Part shown: positions 14,776-22,463 of the stretch, in pieces
How the letters are laid out: each line of letters begins with the position of its first letter
How positions within the stretch are numbered: the stretch's first letter is position 1
Assembly (NCBI RefSeq): GCF_031846585.1
Contig: NZ_JAVRHK010000006.1
Coordinates: 1-64,000 of the forward strand
From: Autumnicola musiva
GTDB lineage: Bacteria; Bacteroidota; Bacteroidia; Flavobacteriales; Flavobacteriaceae
Direction: 5' to 3'
DNA length: 64,000 bases
Position numbers and translations under genes: made by a program
Notes under the pieces: generated by a model
Databases searched by the model: none
Told to the model about the DNA's origin: nothing
The model's input: only the letters and a program-made list of their open reading frames with translations

Positions 14776-16700
14776 TTAAGAAATTTTAAGAGGAGCATTT
14801 CGAGTATTAAAAAGAATAATGCAAAAATAATAAACCATTTCCAAAGGGAAGTAATTTTAGAAAGGGCAATTTCAGTTTCAAAATATTCACTAATGTTATT
14901 ACTAATTTCAACATTTTCAAGGCTTAGCAGGTTTACATATTCCAATTCACTTTCATTTCTATCATAATTGTAGCTAAGATGTCCAACCACTTCATCCCTG
15001 TATTGAATCTCGTAATTTCCTGCTATTTCCGGTAATTCATCAGTAGTCAGTTGTACCCTGTCTGAAAATGCCTGTTGCTGCGGAATAAAATTTTCTTCTT
15101 CGGAAGCAATAGTTAAAACTTCATCTTTAGCTGAAGATACCGGGATATCAATTTGATTGCTTTCGTTTATTTGGTAATAAAGTTTTAAGGGTTTTAAGGC
15201 CATTAGTCCCATATTGTAAAAAGCAGGAACCACTAAAGGAGAATTTCTGAAATTTGAATTATCGTTGTTCAAAGCGGCAGTAAAAAGAAATAACCTACCG
15301 TTCTGCGCAAGAAAGGGAGCATTATTCTGATAGCTGAGTGCTGTATTACCACTGCCATTGGAAAGATTAAAATAGGAATTTACAGAAGGATATTGAAAAT
15401 TGAGGACTTCTTCTTCAAAAACCGAATTAAACAGAGGGTGCGCAAACTGAATACCTGTGATTAGCCTGTTTTGTTCATTAAAACTACCGTACCGCGGTGC
15501 GCCTATTTTTCCAAGGAAGGAGTTATAAGAAGCCGTATTTCCGTCCAGAGCAGGGATAAAAACCACTACCGATCCTTCCTTAACCTTTTTTTCCAGTATA
15601 TCAGAAAGAGGTGGCGGAATTTCTTCAGGTTCTTCAATAACAATCAACCTTGCCTGGGCAAGGCTGCTGTAATCTATTTCCGAAACCGGAAAATTGCTAA
15701 GCTCAAATTCCGGTTCCGTATAAATTCTTTTCAAAAAGGAATTCTGTGGATCAGACAGCAGAACAGTTTTAATTGGGGGAGTGGTACTCATATTGAAATA
15801 AAGTGAATTATCATATTGCAGCCCGTTATCTTCAATTGTCACCCTGCCATCGCCTATATTTTCGTTGGATATACTAAAACCTATTTCTACTGAGTCTTTT
15901 TCAGCAAAATTAACAGCAGATTTCCCGAGGAGATTTGTTCCGTTTGATATGGACACAGAGGTTTGTCCATTTGTATTACCCGTAGAAGATAACTGCACCT
16001 TAAGTTCAATATTTTCAGGATTTCTTTCTGAAACATAGGCAGAATCAATGCTAATATTTATAATATTTTCTGGTTGTATGGGTAAAAATTGTAAGTTGAA
16101 CCCCTTTCCCATATCACCTGAAATTTCAGAATTTTCCTGAAAATCTGAAATCAGTATAAATTCCGATAATTCTGCCGGATTATTTTCAAAAAAATCCTGA
16201 GCTCTTAGTTTTAGATTGGCAAAATTCATTGGAGTAGAAGTGTACTCTATGTTCTGTAAGATATTGGTGATGTTAGCGGCATCATTACCAATAAAATTTT
16301 GATCATTGGTTATGATATTTACCTGTCCTTCCTTCGGCAGGTTTTCCAGTAAATCCTGTACAGCCTCAGGTAATAATTCTTCGTTTTTAGCTAATGCCTG
16401 CATACTAAAAGAATTGTCCAGATAGAAAAGCCTGCTTTTACTTTTCAATGAGTTTTGGGAGGCCGGGAAGTATGGTTGTGCAAAAGCAAAAATAATACTA
16501 CCAAGTGCGAACATTCTAATGAGAAGGATCAGCCATTTTTTAAGGCGTGAGCTTTTGCGGGTTTGCCTGCTAATTTTTTTTAGAAATTTCACATTGGTAA
16601 ATTCCTCTTTCCGGAAACGCCGAAGCTGAAAAAGATGAACAATAATGGGAAGAATCAGTAAAAAAAGGGCATATAAAAGTTCCGGATACTTAAAATACAT
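14772..16700 (-). CDS. BatA-domain membrane protein (vWA-like)
   Basis: A 642-residue protein of the Bacteroidota family with an N-terminal double-transmembrane BatA domain. Helix one is at about residues 8-24, followed by LRRFRKEEFTNVKFLKKI, the signature after the first helix, and a second helix at about 58-75. A von Willebrand A-like region follows (YLDNSFSMQ at about residue 92 resembles the DxSxS metal site but is degenerate), then a long periplasmic beta-rich segment and a final C-terminal helix. Family members are related to the Bat aerotolerance proteins. It heads the operon with the dihydroorotase-like, DUF4870-like and esterase genes. Confidence 0.82.
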   Translation of the reverse strand: MYFKYPELLYALFLLILPIIVHLFQLRRFRKEEFTNVKFLKKISRQTRKSSRLKKWLILLIRMFALGSIIFAFAQPYFPASQNSLKSKSRLFYLDNSFSMQALAKNEELLPEAVQDLLENLPKEGQVNIITNDQNFIGNDAANITNILQNIEYTSTPMNFANLKLRAQDFFENNPAELSEFILISDFQENSEISGDMGKGFNLQFLPIQPENIINISIDSAYVSERNPENIELKVQLSSTGNTNGQTSVSISNGTNLLGKSAVNFAEKDSVEIGFSISNENIGDGRVTIEDNGLQYDNSLYFNMSTTPPIKTVLLSDPQNSFLKRIYTEPEFELSNFPVSEIDYSSLAQARLIVIEEPEEIPPPLSDILEKKVKEGSVVVFIPALDGNTASYNSFLGKIGAPRYGSFNEQNRLITGIQFAHPLFNSVFEEEVLNFQYPSVNSYFNLSNGSGNTALSYQNNAPFLAQNGRLFLFTAALNNDNSNFRNSPLVVPAFYNMGLMALKPLKLYYQINESNQIDIPVSSAKDEVLTIASEEENFIPQQQAFSDRVQLTTDELPEIAGNYEIQYRDEVVGHLSYNYDRNESELEYVNLLSLENVEISNNISEYFETEIALSKITSLWKWFIIFALFFLILEMLLLKFLK

Positions 16701-16719
16701 TCTCGGCGTGAAAGTTTGT

Positions 16720-16727
16720 CAAATATA
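16720..16727 (-). promoter_or_regulatory. Predicted -7 box of the BatA-like operon
   Basis: TATATTTG on the minus strand (16720-16727) matches the Bacteroidota -7 consensus and lies 20 nt upstream of the BatA-like ATG. No convincing -33 TTG was found. Confidence 0.4.
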
Positions 16728-16746
16728 GGAAATGAAAACTATTCCT

Positions 16747-17955
16747 CTACAGCCGTCTTATTTTAAATTGGAAAGTACTTCCTTCTCCCGGCTTGGATTT
16801 AACGCTAATTTCTCCTTTCATATTTGCAATTAATTTCTTTACGGTGGCAAGACCAATACCGCTACCAGGATTCCCCTCCCGGTCATTTACATCAAGGGTA
16901 ATAAATAGATCAAAAATTTTATCAAGATTTTCAGGAGAAATGCCATTTCCATTGTCCTTAACGGCAAATTGATAGCAATCCTCAGATTTGGTGAAATTTA
17001 TTTCTATTTTACGGAGTTTCTTTTCATTATATTTCAGAGCATTACTTATAAGGTTCATAAAAATTTGTGTCAGTGCCGCCTTATTAACTCTGTATAGTCT
17101 TACATTCGTTGGGTACTCAATCTTTATATCTTCTGATACCTGATAAAGATCGGCTACCTTTTTTAATAGTTCGTCCAGGTTTACATCTTCAAGATCCCGC
17201 TGAAAAATATGATCACTTCTGTAATAACTAAGGATGCCATCTACGTAGTTGCGAAGAGAATAAGAAGATTCCACCAGGAATTTTAAATACTGTTCCGTAT
17301 CCTTATTAAACTTCCCCTGGTTTTCATCTTTAATAAGTTCAGCCAGAGAAATAATATTTGCTAATGGGGATTTTATGTCATGAGATACCACACTTGAAAA
17401 TCTTTCTAGTTCCCTGTATTTTAACTTTAGCTTTTTTTGTACTTCATAAAGTTTATTATTCTGTTTTCTAAACTCTAATAAATTCATGGCCTGGTTTGCC
17501 AATGCGTTAAGCGCCCTTTGCTGATAATGATTTAGTTCTCTCGGTTTTGTATCCCAAATGCTGAAGACAGCAATGGCATGGCCTTTATCGTTTACTAAAG
17601 GCTTTCCTGCATAAAACTGAAGGTTTTTGTTGTAAAATTTACTGGTTACCTGAAACTGTTCAGAAGCCTGGGCTTTATTTAGGATAAGCTGTTCATTTTT
17701 TTGTAGTATGGCATACTGACACATAGAATTCTTCCTGGATAATTCTTTAAGATCAGATCCATATGCTGATTTAAACCAGATTTTTTCTTTACCGATAATG
17801 CTTATCTGAGCAATGGGGACTTCAAGAATTTTAGCAGCGAGAAACGTCAGCTCATCATAATCTTCATCAGTATTACTATGAGCTATATCATACTCAGCCA
17901 GAGCAGCCAGCCGTAATTTTTCATTCGTTGGATAATTATCACAATTCATGCTCAA
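16747..17955 (-). CDS. GAF-domain sensor histidine kinase
   Basis: A 402-residue soluble histidine kinase. An N-terminal GAF domain (about residues 25-160, with the SMCQYAI and FYAGKPLVNDKGHAIAVFSIWD segments seen in this subgroup) is followed by a coiled linker and a HisKA domain whose phospho-acceptor is His192 in SHDIKSPL. The HATPase_c domain has the N box NLISNALKYN, G1 DNGNGI, F box IFDLF and G2 GSGIGLA. No membrane helix or signal peptide is present, so it senses a cytoplasmic ligand or redox state. No response regulator gene lies nearby, so it is an orphan kinase in this window. Confidence 0.93.
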   Translation of the reverse strand: MSMNCDNYPTNEKLRLAALAEYDIAHSNTDEDYDELTFLAAKILEVPIAQISIIGKEKIWFKSAYGSDLKELSRKNSMCQYAILQKNEQLILNKAQASEQFQVTSKFYNKNLQFYAGKPLVNDKGHAIAVFSIWDTKPRELNHYQQRALNALANQAMNLLEFRKQNNKLYEVQKKLKLKYRELERFSSVVSHDIKSPLANIISLAELIKDENQGKFNKDTEQYLKFLVESSYSLRNYVDGILSYYRSDHIFQRDLEDVNLDELLKKVADLYQVSEDIKIEYPTNVRLYRVNKAALTQIFMNLISNALKYNEKKLRKIEINFTKSEDCYQFAVKDNGNGISPENLDKIFDLFITLDVNDREGNPGSGIGLATVKKLIANMKGEISVKSKPGEGSTFQFKIRRL

Positions 17956-18284
17956 AAAACTCCTTTTATTAAATATATTTAAATTTAATGACTTATTGCC
18001 ATTAATATTAACGTTTTAAAAAGAATTGTCTCATTTTCATCAATATTGTTTTATATCCTCTCAAGTTTAAGATTTAATTCAAGGATTTCGGGTTGCTCAA
18101 TTTATTGATTTAAGGCATAGTCTTACTTTTCTTTTAGTGGACTCACGTATATAATATAAAATGATAAAATTTTACTTCTTGTTTGTAAAGCTTCTTGCAA
18201 TTTTTACCTCCTGATATTTATATAATATCAAAATTGATCAACCAGAAAATTATACTTTTGCCAACCTCATTTTAACATTATATC
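17956..18284. other. Divergent intergenic region, 329 nt
   Basis: AT-rich DNA between the divergent histidine kinase and TIGR02757 genes. Apart from the promoter boxes near 18234-18260 I see no hairpin, small ORF with a convincing start, or repeat in it. Confidence 0.6.
18234..18260 (+). promoter_or_regulatory. Predicted promoter of the TIGR02757 gene
   Basis: TACTTTTG at 18253-18260 fits the Bacteroidota -7 box, with a TTG at 18234-18236 as the upstream element at 16-nt spacing, slightly short. The implied start lies about 18 nt before the ATG. Confidence 0.5.
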
Positions 18285-19055
18285 ATGGATTATACCCGGA
18301 AGGAGTTAAAAGAATTTTTAGATAAAAAAGTTGAACAATACAATACATCCCGTTTTATTGAGCCGGATCCTGTAGCTATTCCCCATGGCTATTCCTTAAA
18401 AGAAGATATTGAGATTGCGGGTTTTTTGGCAGCAACCATTGCATGGGGAAACCGGAAGAGCATTATTAAAAATGCTAACAGAATGATGGAATTAATGGGC
18501 AATTCACCATACGATTTTGTAGTGAATCATAATAAAGAGCAGCTGGAGCCCTTAAAAAAATTTGTGCACCGCACATTTAACGGAAATGATTTTATTGGCT
18601 TTATTAACGGTTTAAACCATATCTATACCAGTTACGGCGGCTTTGAAGAAATTTTTGCTGAATATCAAGAACCTGGCACATTGCAGCCTGCAATTACCAG
18701 GTTTAAAAAATTATTTTTTGAAGCAGAACATCTATCCAGAACCGAAAAACATGTAAGCAATCCATTAAAGGGGTCATCTGCCAAAAGAATAAATATGTTT
18801 TTACGCTGGATGGTTCGTAATGATAATGCAGGAGTGGATTTTGGTATCTGGAAATCGGTATCACCTGAAAATTTATCGTGTCCGCTGGATGTTCATTCTG
18901 GTAATGTAGCAAGAAAACTAAATCTTCTTATACGGAAACAAAATGATGCAAAAGCTGTGAAAGAACTGGATGATTCTCTGCGCCAATTGGATCCTGAAGA
19001 CCCTGTTAAATATGATTTTGCCCTGTTTGGACTTGGAGTTTTTGAAAACTTCTGA
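18285..19055 (+). CDS. TIGR02757 family protein (DUF2400)
   Basis: A 256-residue protein of the TIGR02757/DUF2400 family, widespread in Bacteroidota and some other phyla. Landmarks are EIAGFLAATIAWGNRKSI, HRTFNGNDF, RINMFLRWMVRNDNAGVDFGIW, and CPLDVHSGNVARKL followed by PVKYDFALFGLGV near the C-terminus. The last two blocks resemble the helix-hairpin-helix and Asp region of archaeal-type 8-oxoguanine DNA glycosylases, so a base-excision or nucleic-acid role is plausible but unproven. Length is typical and no signal or membrane segment is present. Confidence 0.85.
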   Translation: MDYTRKELKEFLDKKVEQYNTSRFIEPDPVAIPHGYSLKEDIEIAGFLAATIAWGNRKSIIKNANRMMELMGNSPYDFVVNHNKEQLEPLKKFVHRTFNGNDFIGFINGLNHIYTSYGGFEEIFAEYQEPGTLQPAITRFKKLFFEAEHLSRTEKHVSNPLKGSSAKRINMFLRWMVRNDNAGVDFGIWKSVSPENLSCPLDVHSGNVARKLNLLIRKQNDAKAVKELDDSLRQLDPEDPVKYDFALFGLGVFENF

Positions 19056-19071
19056 AAAGGAATATAAAAAA

Positions 19072-19109
19072 ATTCCCTTTTCCAAGATTTTATACTTGAA
19101 AAAGGGAAT
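19072..19109 (-). terminator. Terminator of the outer-membrane beta-barrel gene
   Basis: Arms ATTCCCTTTTCCAAG (19072-19086) and CTTGAAAAAGGGAAT (19095-19109) form a 15-bp stem with one mismatch and an 8-nt loop. On the minus strand it is followed by a seven-U run, so it mainly serves the beta-barrel gene and also shields the convergent TIGR02757 gene. Confidence 0.75.
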
Positions 19110-19152
19110 AAATACAGTGCTGTAAATTCAGGCACTATAGTTAAATATTAGA

Positions 19153-19779
19153 TTAGTCAAAATCCTCAACTGCATCTTCTGCAGTAGAGCGTGGTAAGAA
19201 TATCTGAATTCCAAAAGTTAAACCTAAAGAGTTCTGATAATTCTCGTTTCCGGCTCCAACAAGTCCGCTATATTTTAGACTGGTTTCAAGAGCTACACTG
19301 TCGGTAAGGAAATAAGAATAGCCCGGTCCAAATCCAAATGCGAAACCATTGGTAGTATCACCGCCAGAGACATTTCTTCCCGCTATACCTGCATTAGTTT
19401 CCAAGAAAAATTGTCCTGCAGGAACCTCATCTCCTAGATCAGCTTCCTGTGGTCTAATATAAAATCTGGTTAGAGCCTGCACTCCATAAACAAAAATTTC
19501 ATCTGAATCTTCACTATCCTTAGCAAAACCGAGATTAACAATACCTCCTAAAAGGAAATTATCATTTACCATATAACCAGCCTTTGGGCTTATGCCAACA
19601 TTCCAGCCGGCACCGTCGTCAAGCCCTACATTAAGTCCAAATAAACCTTTACTTTCAGGAGTAGAAAGACCACTTCCCAAATCTGCTCCAAGCATAAAGT
19701 TTCCTTCCTGCAACTGAGCGTTGGAGATGCCAGTAAATCCAAAAGTTAGTACAAGAGTTAAAAATAAAATCTTCTTCAT
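19153..19779 (-). CDS. Outer-membrane beta-barrel protein
   Basis: A 208-residue exported protein with a cleavable signal peptide (about residues 1-21, ending SNAQ). The mature part has alternating hydrophobic and Gly-rich strands typical of an eight-stranded OmpA/OMP_b-brl type barrel, for example GFAFGFGPGYSYFLTDSVALETSLKYSGLVG near the end. It ends with an acidic tail after a QIFLPRS segment instead of the classic terminal Phe. Abundant proteins of this type are common in Flavobacteriia. Partner and ligand are unknown. It is a single gene with a strong terminator. Confidence 0.8.
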   Translation of the reverse strand: MKKILFLTLVLTFGFTGISNAQLQEGNFMLGADLGSGLSTPESKGLFGLNVGLDDGAGWNVGISPKAGYMVNDNFLLGGIVNLGFAKDSEDSDEIFVYGVQALTRFYIRPQEADLGDEVPAGQFFLETNAGIAGRNVSGGDTTNGFAFGFGPGYSYFLTDSVALETSLKYSGLVGAGNENYQNSLGLTFGIQIFLPRSTAEDAVEDFD

Positions 19780-20006
19780 AATAAAAATATTTTGGTTGAA
19801 TAATTTTCAGCGAAGGTACGCAAAGTCTGGGTGGGTAATTTAAAATTTTAAAGAAGTTTAAGAACGTTTTATTATACTTGTTAAAAGGAAAAATTTCAGC
19901 TTTAAAAATGTTTATAGGTCTAATTTTTGGTTAGCGAAAAATTAAACAGCTGCTGAAGCATTTATTAAAATTTCAACTGCAGTTGAAGGTTTTGGGATTA
20001 AAAGGA

Positions 20007-20666
20007 TCATATAATTTCACCGTCCACCATTGTGAGTTTGCGATCGGCCATATTTGCGAGCTCTTCATTATGGGTAACAATAACAAATGTTTGGTCAAAT
20101 TCATTTCTTAACCTGAAAAAAAGCTGATGCAGGTTTTCTGCAGATTCACTATCCAGATTTCCTGAAGGCTCATCGGCAAAAATTACCGCAGGATTATTAA
20201 TTAATGCCCGTGCCACAGCAATACGCTGTTGCTCACCACCACTTAATTCGGCGGGTTTATGGCTGGCTCTATGCTCCAGCCCCAGAAATTCTAAGAGCTG
20301 GTGTGCACGATTTTCAGCTGCTGCCTTGGGTTGGTTCTGAATGAAAGCAGGAATACAAATATTCTCCAGGGCTGTAAATTCAGGAAGAAGCTGATGGAAT
20401 TGAAAAATAAAGCCGATATGCTTATTACGAAACCGGGATAGTTCCCTGGAAGATAAGTGTTCAATTTCAAAATTGTTTATAGTTAAACCTGAATCATTGC
20501 CTTTCTCCGGCCGGTCCAGGGTGCCCAGTATCTGGAGCAATGTTGTTTTTCCCGCACCGGAGGCACCTACTATGGAAACAATTTCTCCTTTTTTAATATG
20601 AAGATTCACTCCTTTTAGAACATGAAGATCTCCATAAAATTTATGAATATTATCAGCTAAAATCAT
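20007..20666 (-). CDS. lolD: ABC transporter ATP-binding protein, LolD-like
   Basis: A 219-residue ABC ATPase of the LolD/MacB cluster. Walker A is GASGAGKTT at about residues 34-42, the Q loop lies in the FIFQFHQLLPEFTALEN segment that is characteristic of LolD, the signature is LSGGEQQ, Walker B is VIFADEPSGNLD and the switch His is in VTHNEE. In Gram-negatives LolD powers the LolCDE complex that extracts lipoproteins from the inner membrane. No LolC/E permease gene is adjacent, so the membrane partner is encoded elsewhere. Assignment to lipoprotein release over another MacB-like export role rests on family similarity only. Confidence 0.8.
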   Translation of the reverse strand: MILADNIHKFYGDLHVLKGVNLHIKKGEIVSIVGASGAGKTTLLQILGTLDRPEKGNDSGLTINNFEIEHLSSRELSRFRNKHIGFIFQFHQLLPEFTALENICIPAFIQNQPKAAAENRAHQLLEFLGLEHRASHKPAELSGGEQQRIAVARALINNPAVIFADEPSGNLDSESAENLHQLFFRLRNEFDQTFVIVTHNEELANMADRKLTMVDGEII

Positions 20667-20886
20667 TTGTTTTTCATTGAGTCCGGAAAAATACCCAAAT
20701 TGTAAGTAACCGGCAATATTAAGTTCCTAAATATGCCCGGCAAATATGATCTGAATTTAAGATGGAAAAGTTGAAATTACAGAGCCGGGTTTGGTGACTA
20801 TTACGGAATTGATATAATTAATAGAAAATCCCGGTATGGTTGATTAAGAATCAATTATTTTAGATGAATAAAATTATTGTTTAGAA

Positions 20887-21432
20887 ATGGAAAAGAAGAA
20901 TTTAGATACTGCAATTTTAGCAGGAGGATGTTTCTGGTGTACTGAAGCAGTTTTTCAACGTTTAGATGGAGTAGCAGAGGTAATTTCCGGATTTACAGGC
21001 GGAAATATTAAAAATCCGGCTTACAGGGAAATTATTACCGGAAGAACGGGACATGCCGAATCTATTAAGATATTATTCGATTCGAAACGGATTTCTTTTG
21101 AAGAATTACTTCTGGTTTTTTTTGCAACTCATGATCCCACCACACTTAACCGCCAGCAAAATGATGTTGGAACCCAGTATAGAAGTGCTATATTTTACAC
21201 TTCAGAAGAACAAAAAGAAGTGGCAGAAAGGCTTATAAAAACTATGGAAGAAGAGAAATTTTTTAGTAATCCCATTGTTACTGAAGTTACTGAAGCCTCG
21301 CCATTTTATACTGCGGAAGAGGAACATCAGGATTTTTATAATGAACACAGGCAACAACCATATTGCCAGTTCATTATAGATCCTAAAATCAAAAAACTGA
21401 AGGAACTTTTTTCAGAAAAACTAAAAAAATAA
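20887..21432 (+). CDS. msrA: Peptide-methionine (S)-S-oxide reductase
   Basis: A 181-residue MsrA that reduces methionine-S-sulfoxide. The catalytic motif GGCFWCTE places the nucleophilic Cys at residue 15. Other landmarks are SGFTGG, YREIITGRTGHAE, FFATHDPTTLNRQQNDVGTQYRS, and the C-terminal EEHQDFYNEHRQQPYC, which contains the final conserved Tyr-Cys region. No signal peptide, so cytoplasmic. It is followed by folE after 6 bp, so the two are probably one operon. Confidence 0.97.
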   Translation: MEKKNLDTAILAGGCFWCTEAVFQRLDGVAEVISGFTGGNIKNPAYREIITGRTGHAESIKILFDSKRISFEELLLVFFATHDPTTLNRQQNDVGTQYRSAIFYTSEEQKEVAERLIKTMEEEKFFSNPIVTEVTEASPFYTAEEEHQDFYNEHRQQPYCQFIIDPKIKKLKELFSEKLKK

Positions 21433-21438
21433 TCGCTA

Positions 21439-22035
21439 ATGTCTTACCGGTATTTTGAAGAATATGACATAAATGTCACCGAAAAGCTCAGGAATAACTT
21501 TAAACAAGTACTAGAAGAGGTGGAGGAAGACCCGCAGCGCGAGGGAATTGTAAAAACCCCTGAAAGAGCTGCTAAAGCGATGCAATTCCTTACGCAGGGG
21601 TATAATATGGATGCTGAAAAAATCCTTACCGATGCCTTATTCACTGAAAGCTATGATGAAATGGTTGTAGTAAAGGATATTGAAATTTATTCACTTTGTG
21701 AACATCATATGCTGCCATTTTTCGGAAAAGCACATGTTGCGTATATCCCCAATGGAAGAATTATAGGATTGAGCAAACTTCCCAGGTTGGTAGATGTTTT
21801 TGCACGTAGATTACAGGTACAGGAACGATTAACACATGATATTCTGGAATGTTTAAATAAAGTTTTAAAACCCCAGGGAGTGGCAGTGGTAATTGAAGCG
21901 CAGCATATGTGTATGATGATGAGGGGGGTACAAAAACAGAACAGTGTGACTACCACTTCAGGATTTCGTGGCCAGTTTGAAAAAATTGAAACCCGGTCTG
22001 AATTTTTAAAACTAATTAGTTCTGATCTGCGATAA
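21439..22035 (+). CDS. folE: GTP cyclohydrolase I
   Basis: A 198-residue type IA GTP cyclohydrolase that converts GTP to 7,8-dihydroneopterin triphosphate, the first step in folate and pterin synthesis. Zinc ligands are in SLCEHHMLPFFG (Cys, His) and in QHMCMMMRG (Cys). Further landmarks are REGIVKTPERAAKAM, IGLSKLPRLVDVFARRLQVQERLT and the terminal TRSEFLKLI. Length matches the catalytic-core form without a long N-terminal extension. It lies 6 bp after msrA. Confidence 0.97.
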   Translation: MSYRYFEEYDINVTEKLRNNFKQVLEEVEEDPQREGIVKTPERAAKAMQFLTQGYNMDAEKILTDALFTESYDEMVVVKDIEIYSLCEHHMLPFFGKAHVAYIPNGRIIGLSKLPRLVDVFARRLQVQERLTHDILECLNKVLKPQGVAVVIEAQHMCMMMRGVQKQNSVTTTSGFRGQFEKIETRSEFLKLISSDLR

Positions 22036-22077
22036 AATTCTGGCATCTTATTTGTTTCAATAACAGAAACCTAAAAG

Positions 22078-22383
22078 ATGAACTTTCCATATAAAAGATT
22101 ATTGATAAAAGGACTTATTTACGATGCAGTAGGTATGATAACAATGGCTATTCCGCTTATAGGTCCATTCCTGGATTTAATCTGGGCACCATACGCAGCA
22201 AATAAAATGCGCAGGATGTATCCCGGAAAAAATGGTAAAATAGCATCTGTACTTGTATTTCTTGAAGAGATTTTACCGGGCACAGATATTATTCCAACAT
22301 TTACATTAATGTATCTGTACAATTTTGTCTGGAAGAAAAATAAAACTCCTCAACCACGAATTATTGAGGTTGAAAGTTATTAA
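22078..22383 (+). CDS. Small membrane protein, function unknown
   Basis: A 101-residue protein with two hydrophobic stretches: about residues 17-36, and a weaker one at about 55-84 that contains the conserved-looking segment FLEEILPGTDIIPTFTLMYLYNF. A basic loop (NKMRRMYPGKNGK) lies between them. It follows folE by 42 bp and is closed by the terminator at 22415-22449, so it is probably the last gene of msrA-folE. I do not recognise a characterised family. Confidence 0.65.
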   Translation: MNFPYKRLLIKGLIYDAVGMITMAIPLIGPFLDLIWAPYAANKMRRMYPGKNGKIASVLVFLEEILPGTDIIPTFTLMYLYNFVWKKNKTPQPRIIEVESY

Positions 22384-22414
22384 ATATTAAAGGTTGATTT
22401 AATTAGTTAAGTTG

Positions 22415-22449
22415 AAAAAGCTGCCTGTATGTCTTTAGGCAGCTTTTTT
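22415..22449. terminator. Bidirectional terminator between folE unit and TonB receptor
   Basis: A GAAAAAGCTGCCT arm pairs with AGGCAGCTTTTTT around a 10-nt loop, with U runs in both directions. It ends the convergent msrA-folE unit and the TonB-receptor unit. Confidence 0.85.
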
Positions 22450-22463
22450 GTTTTATTACCGGA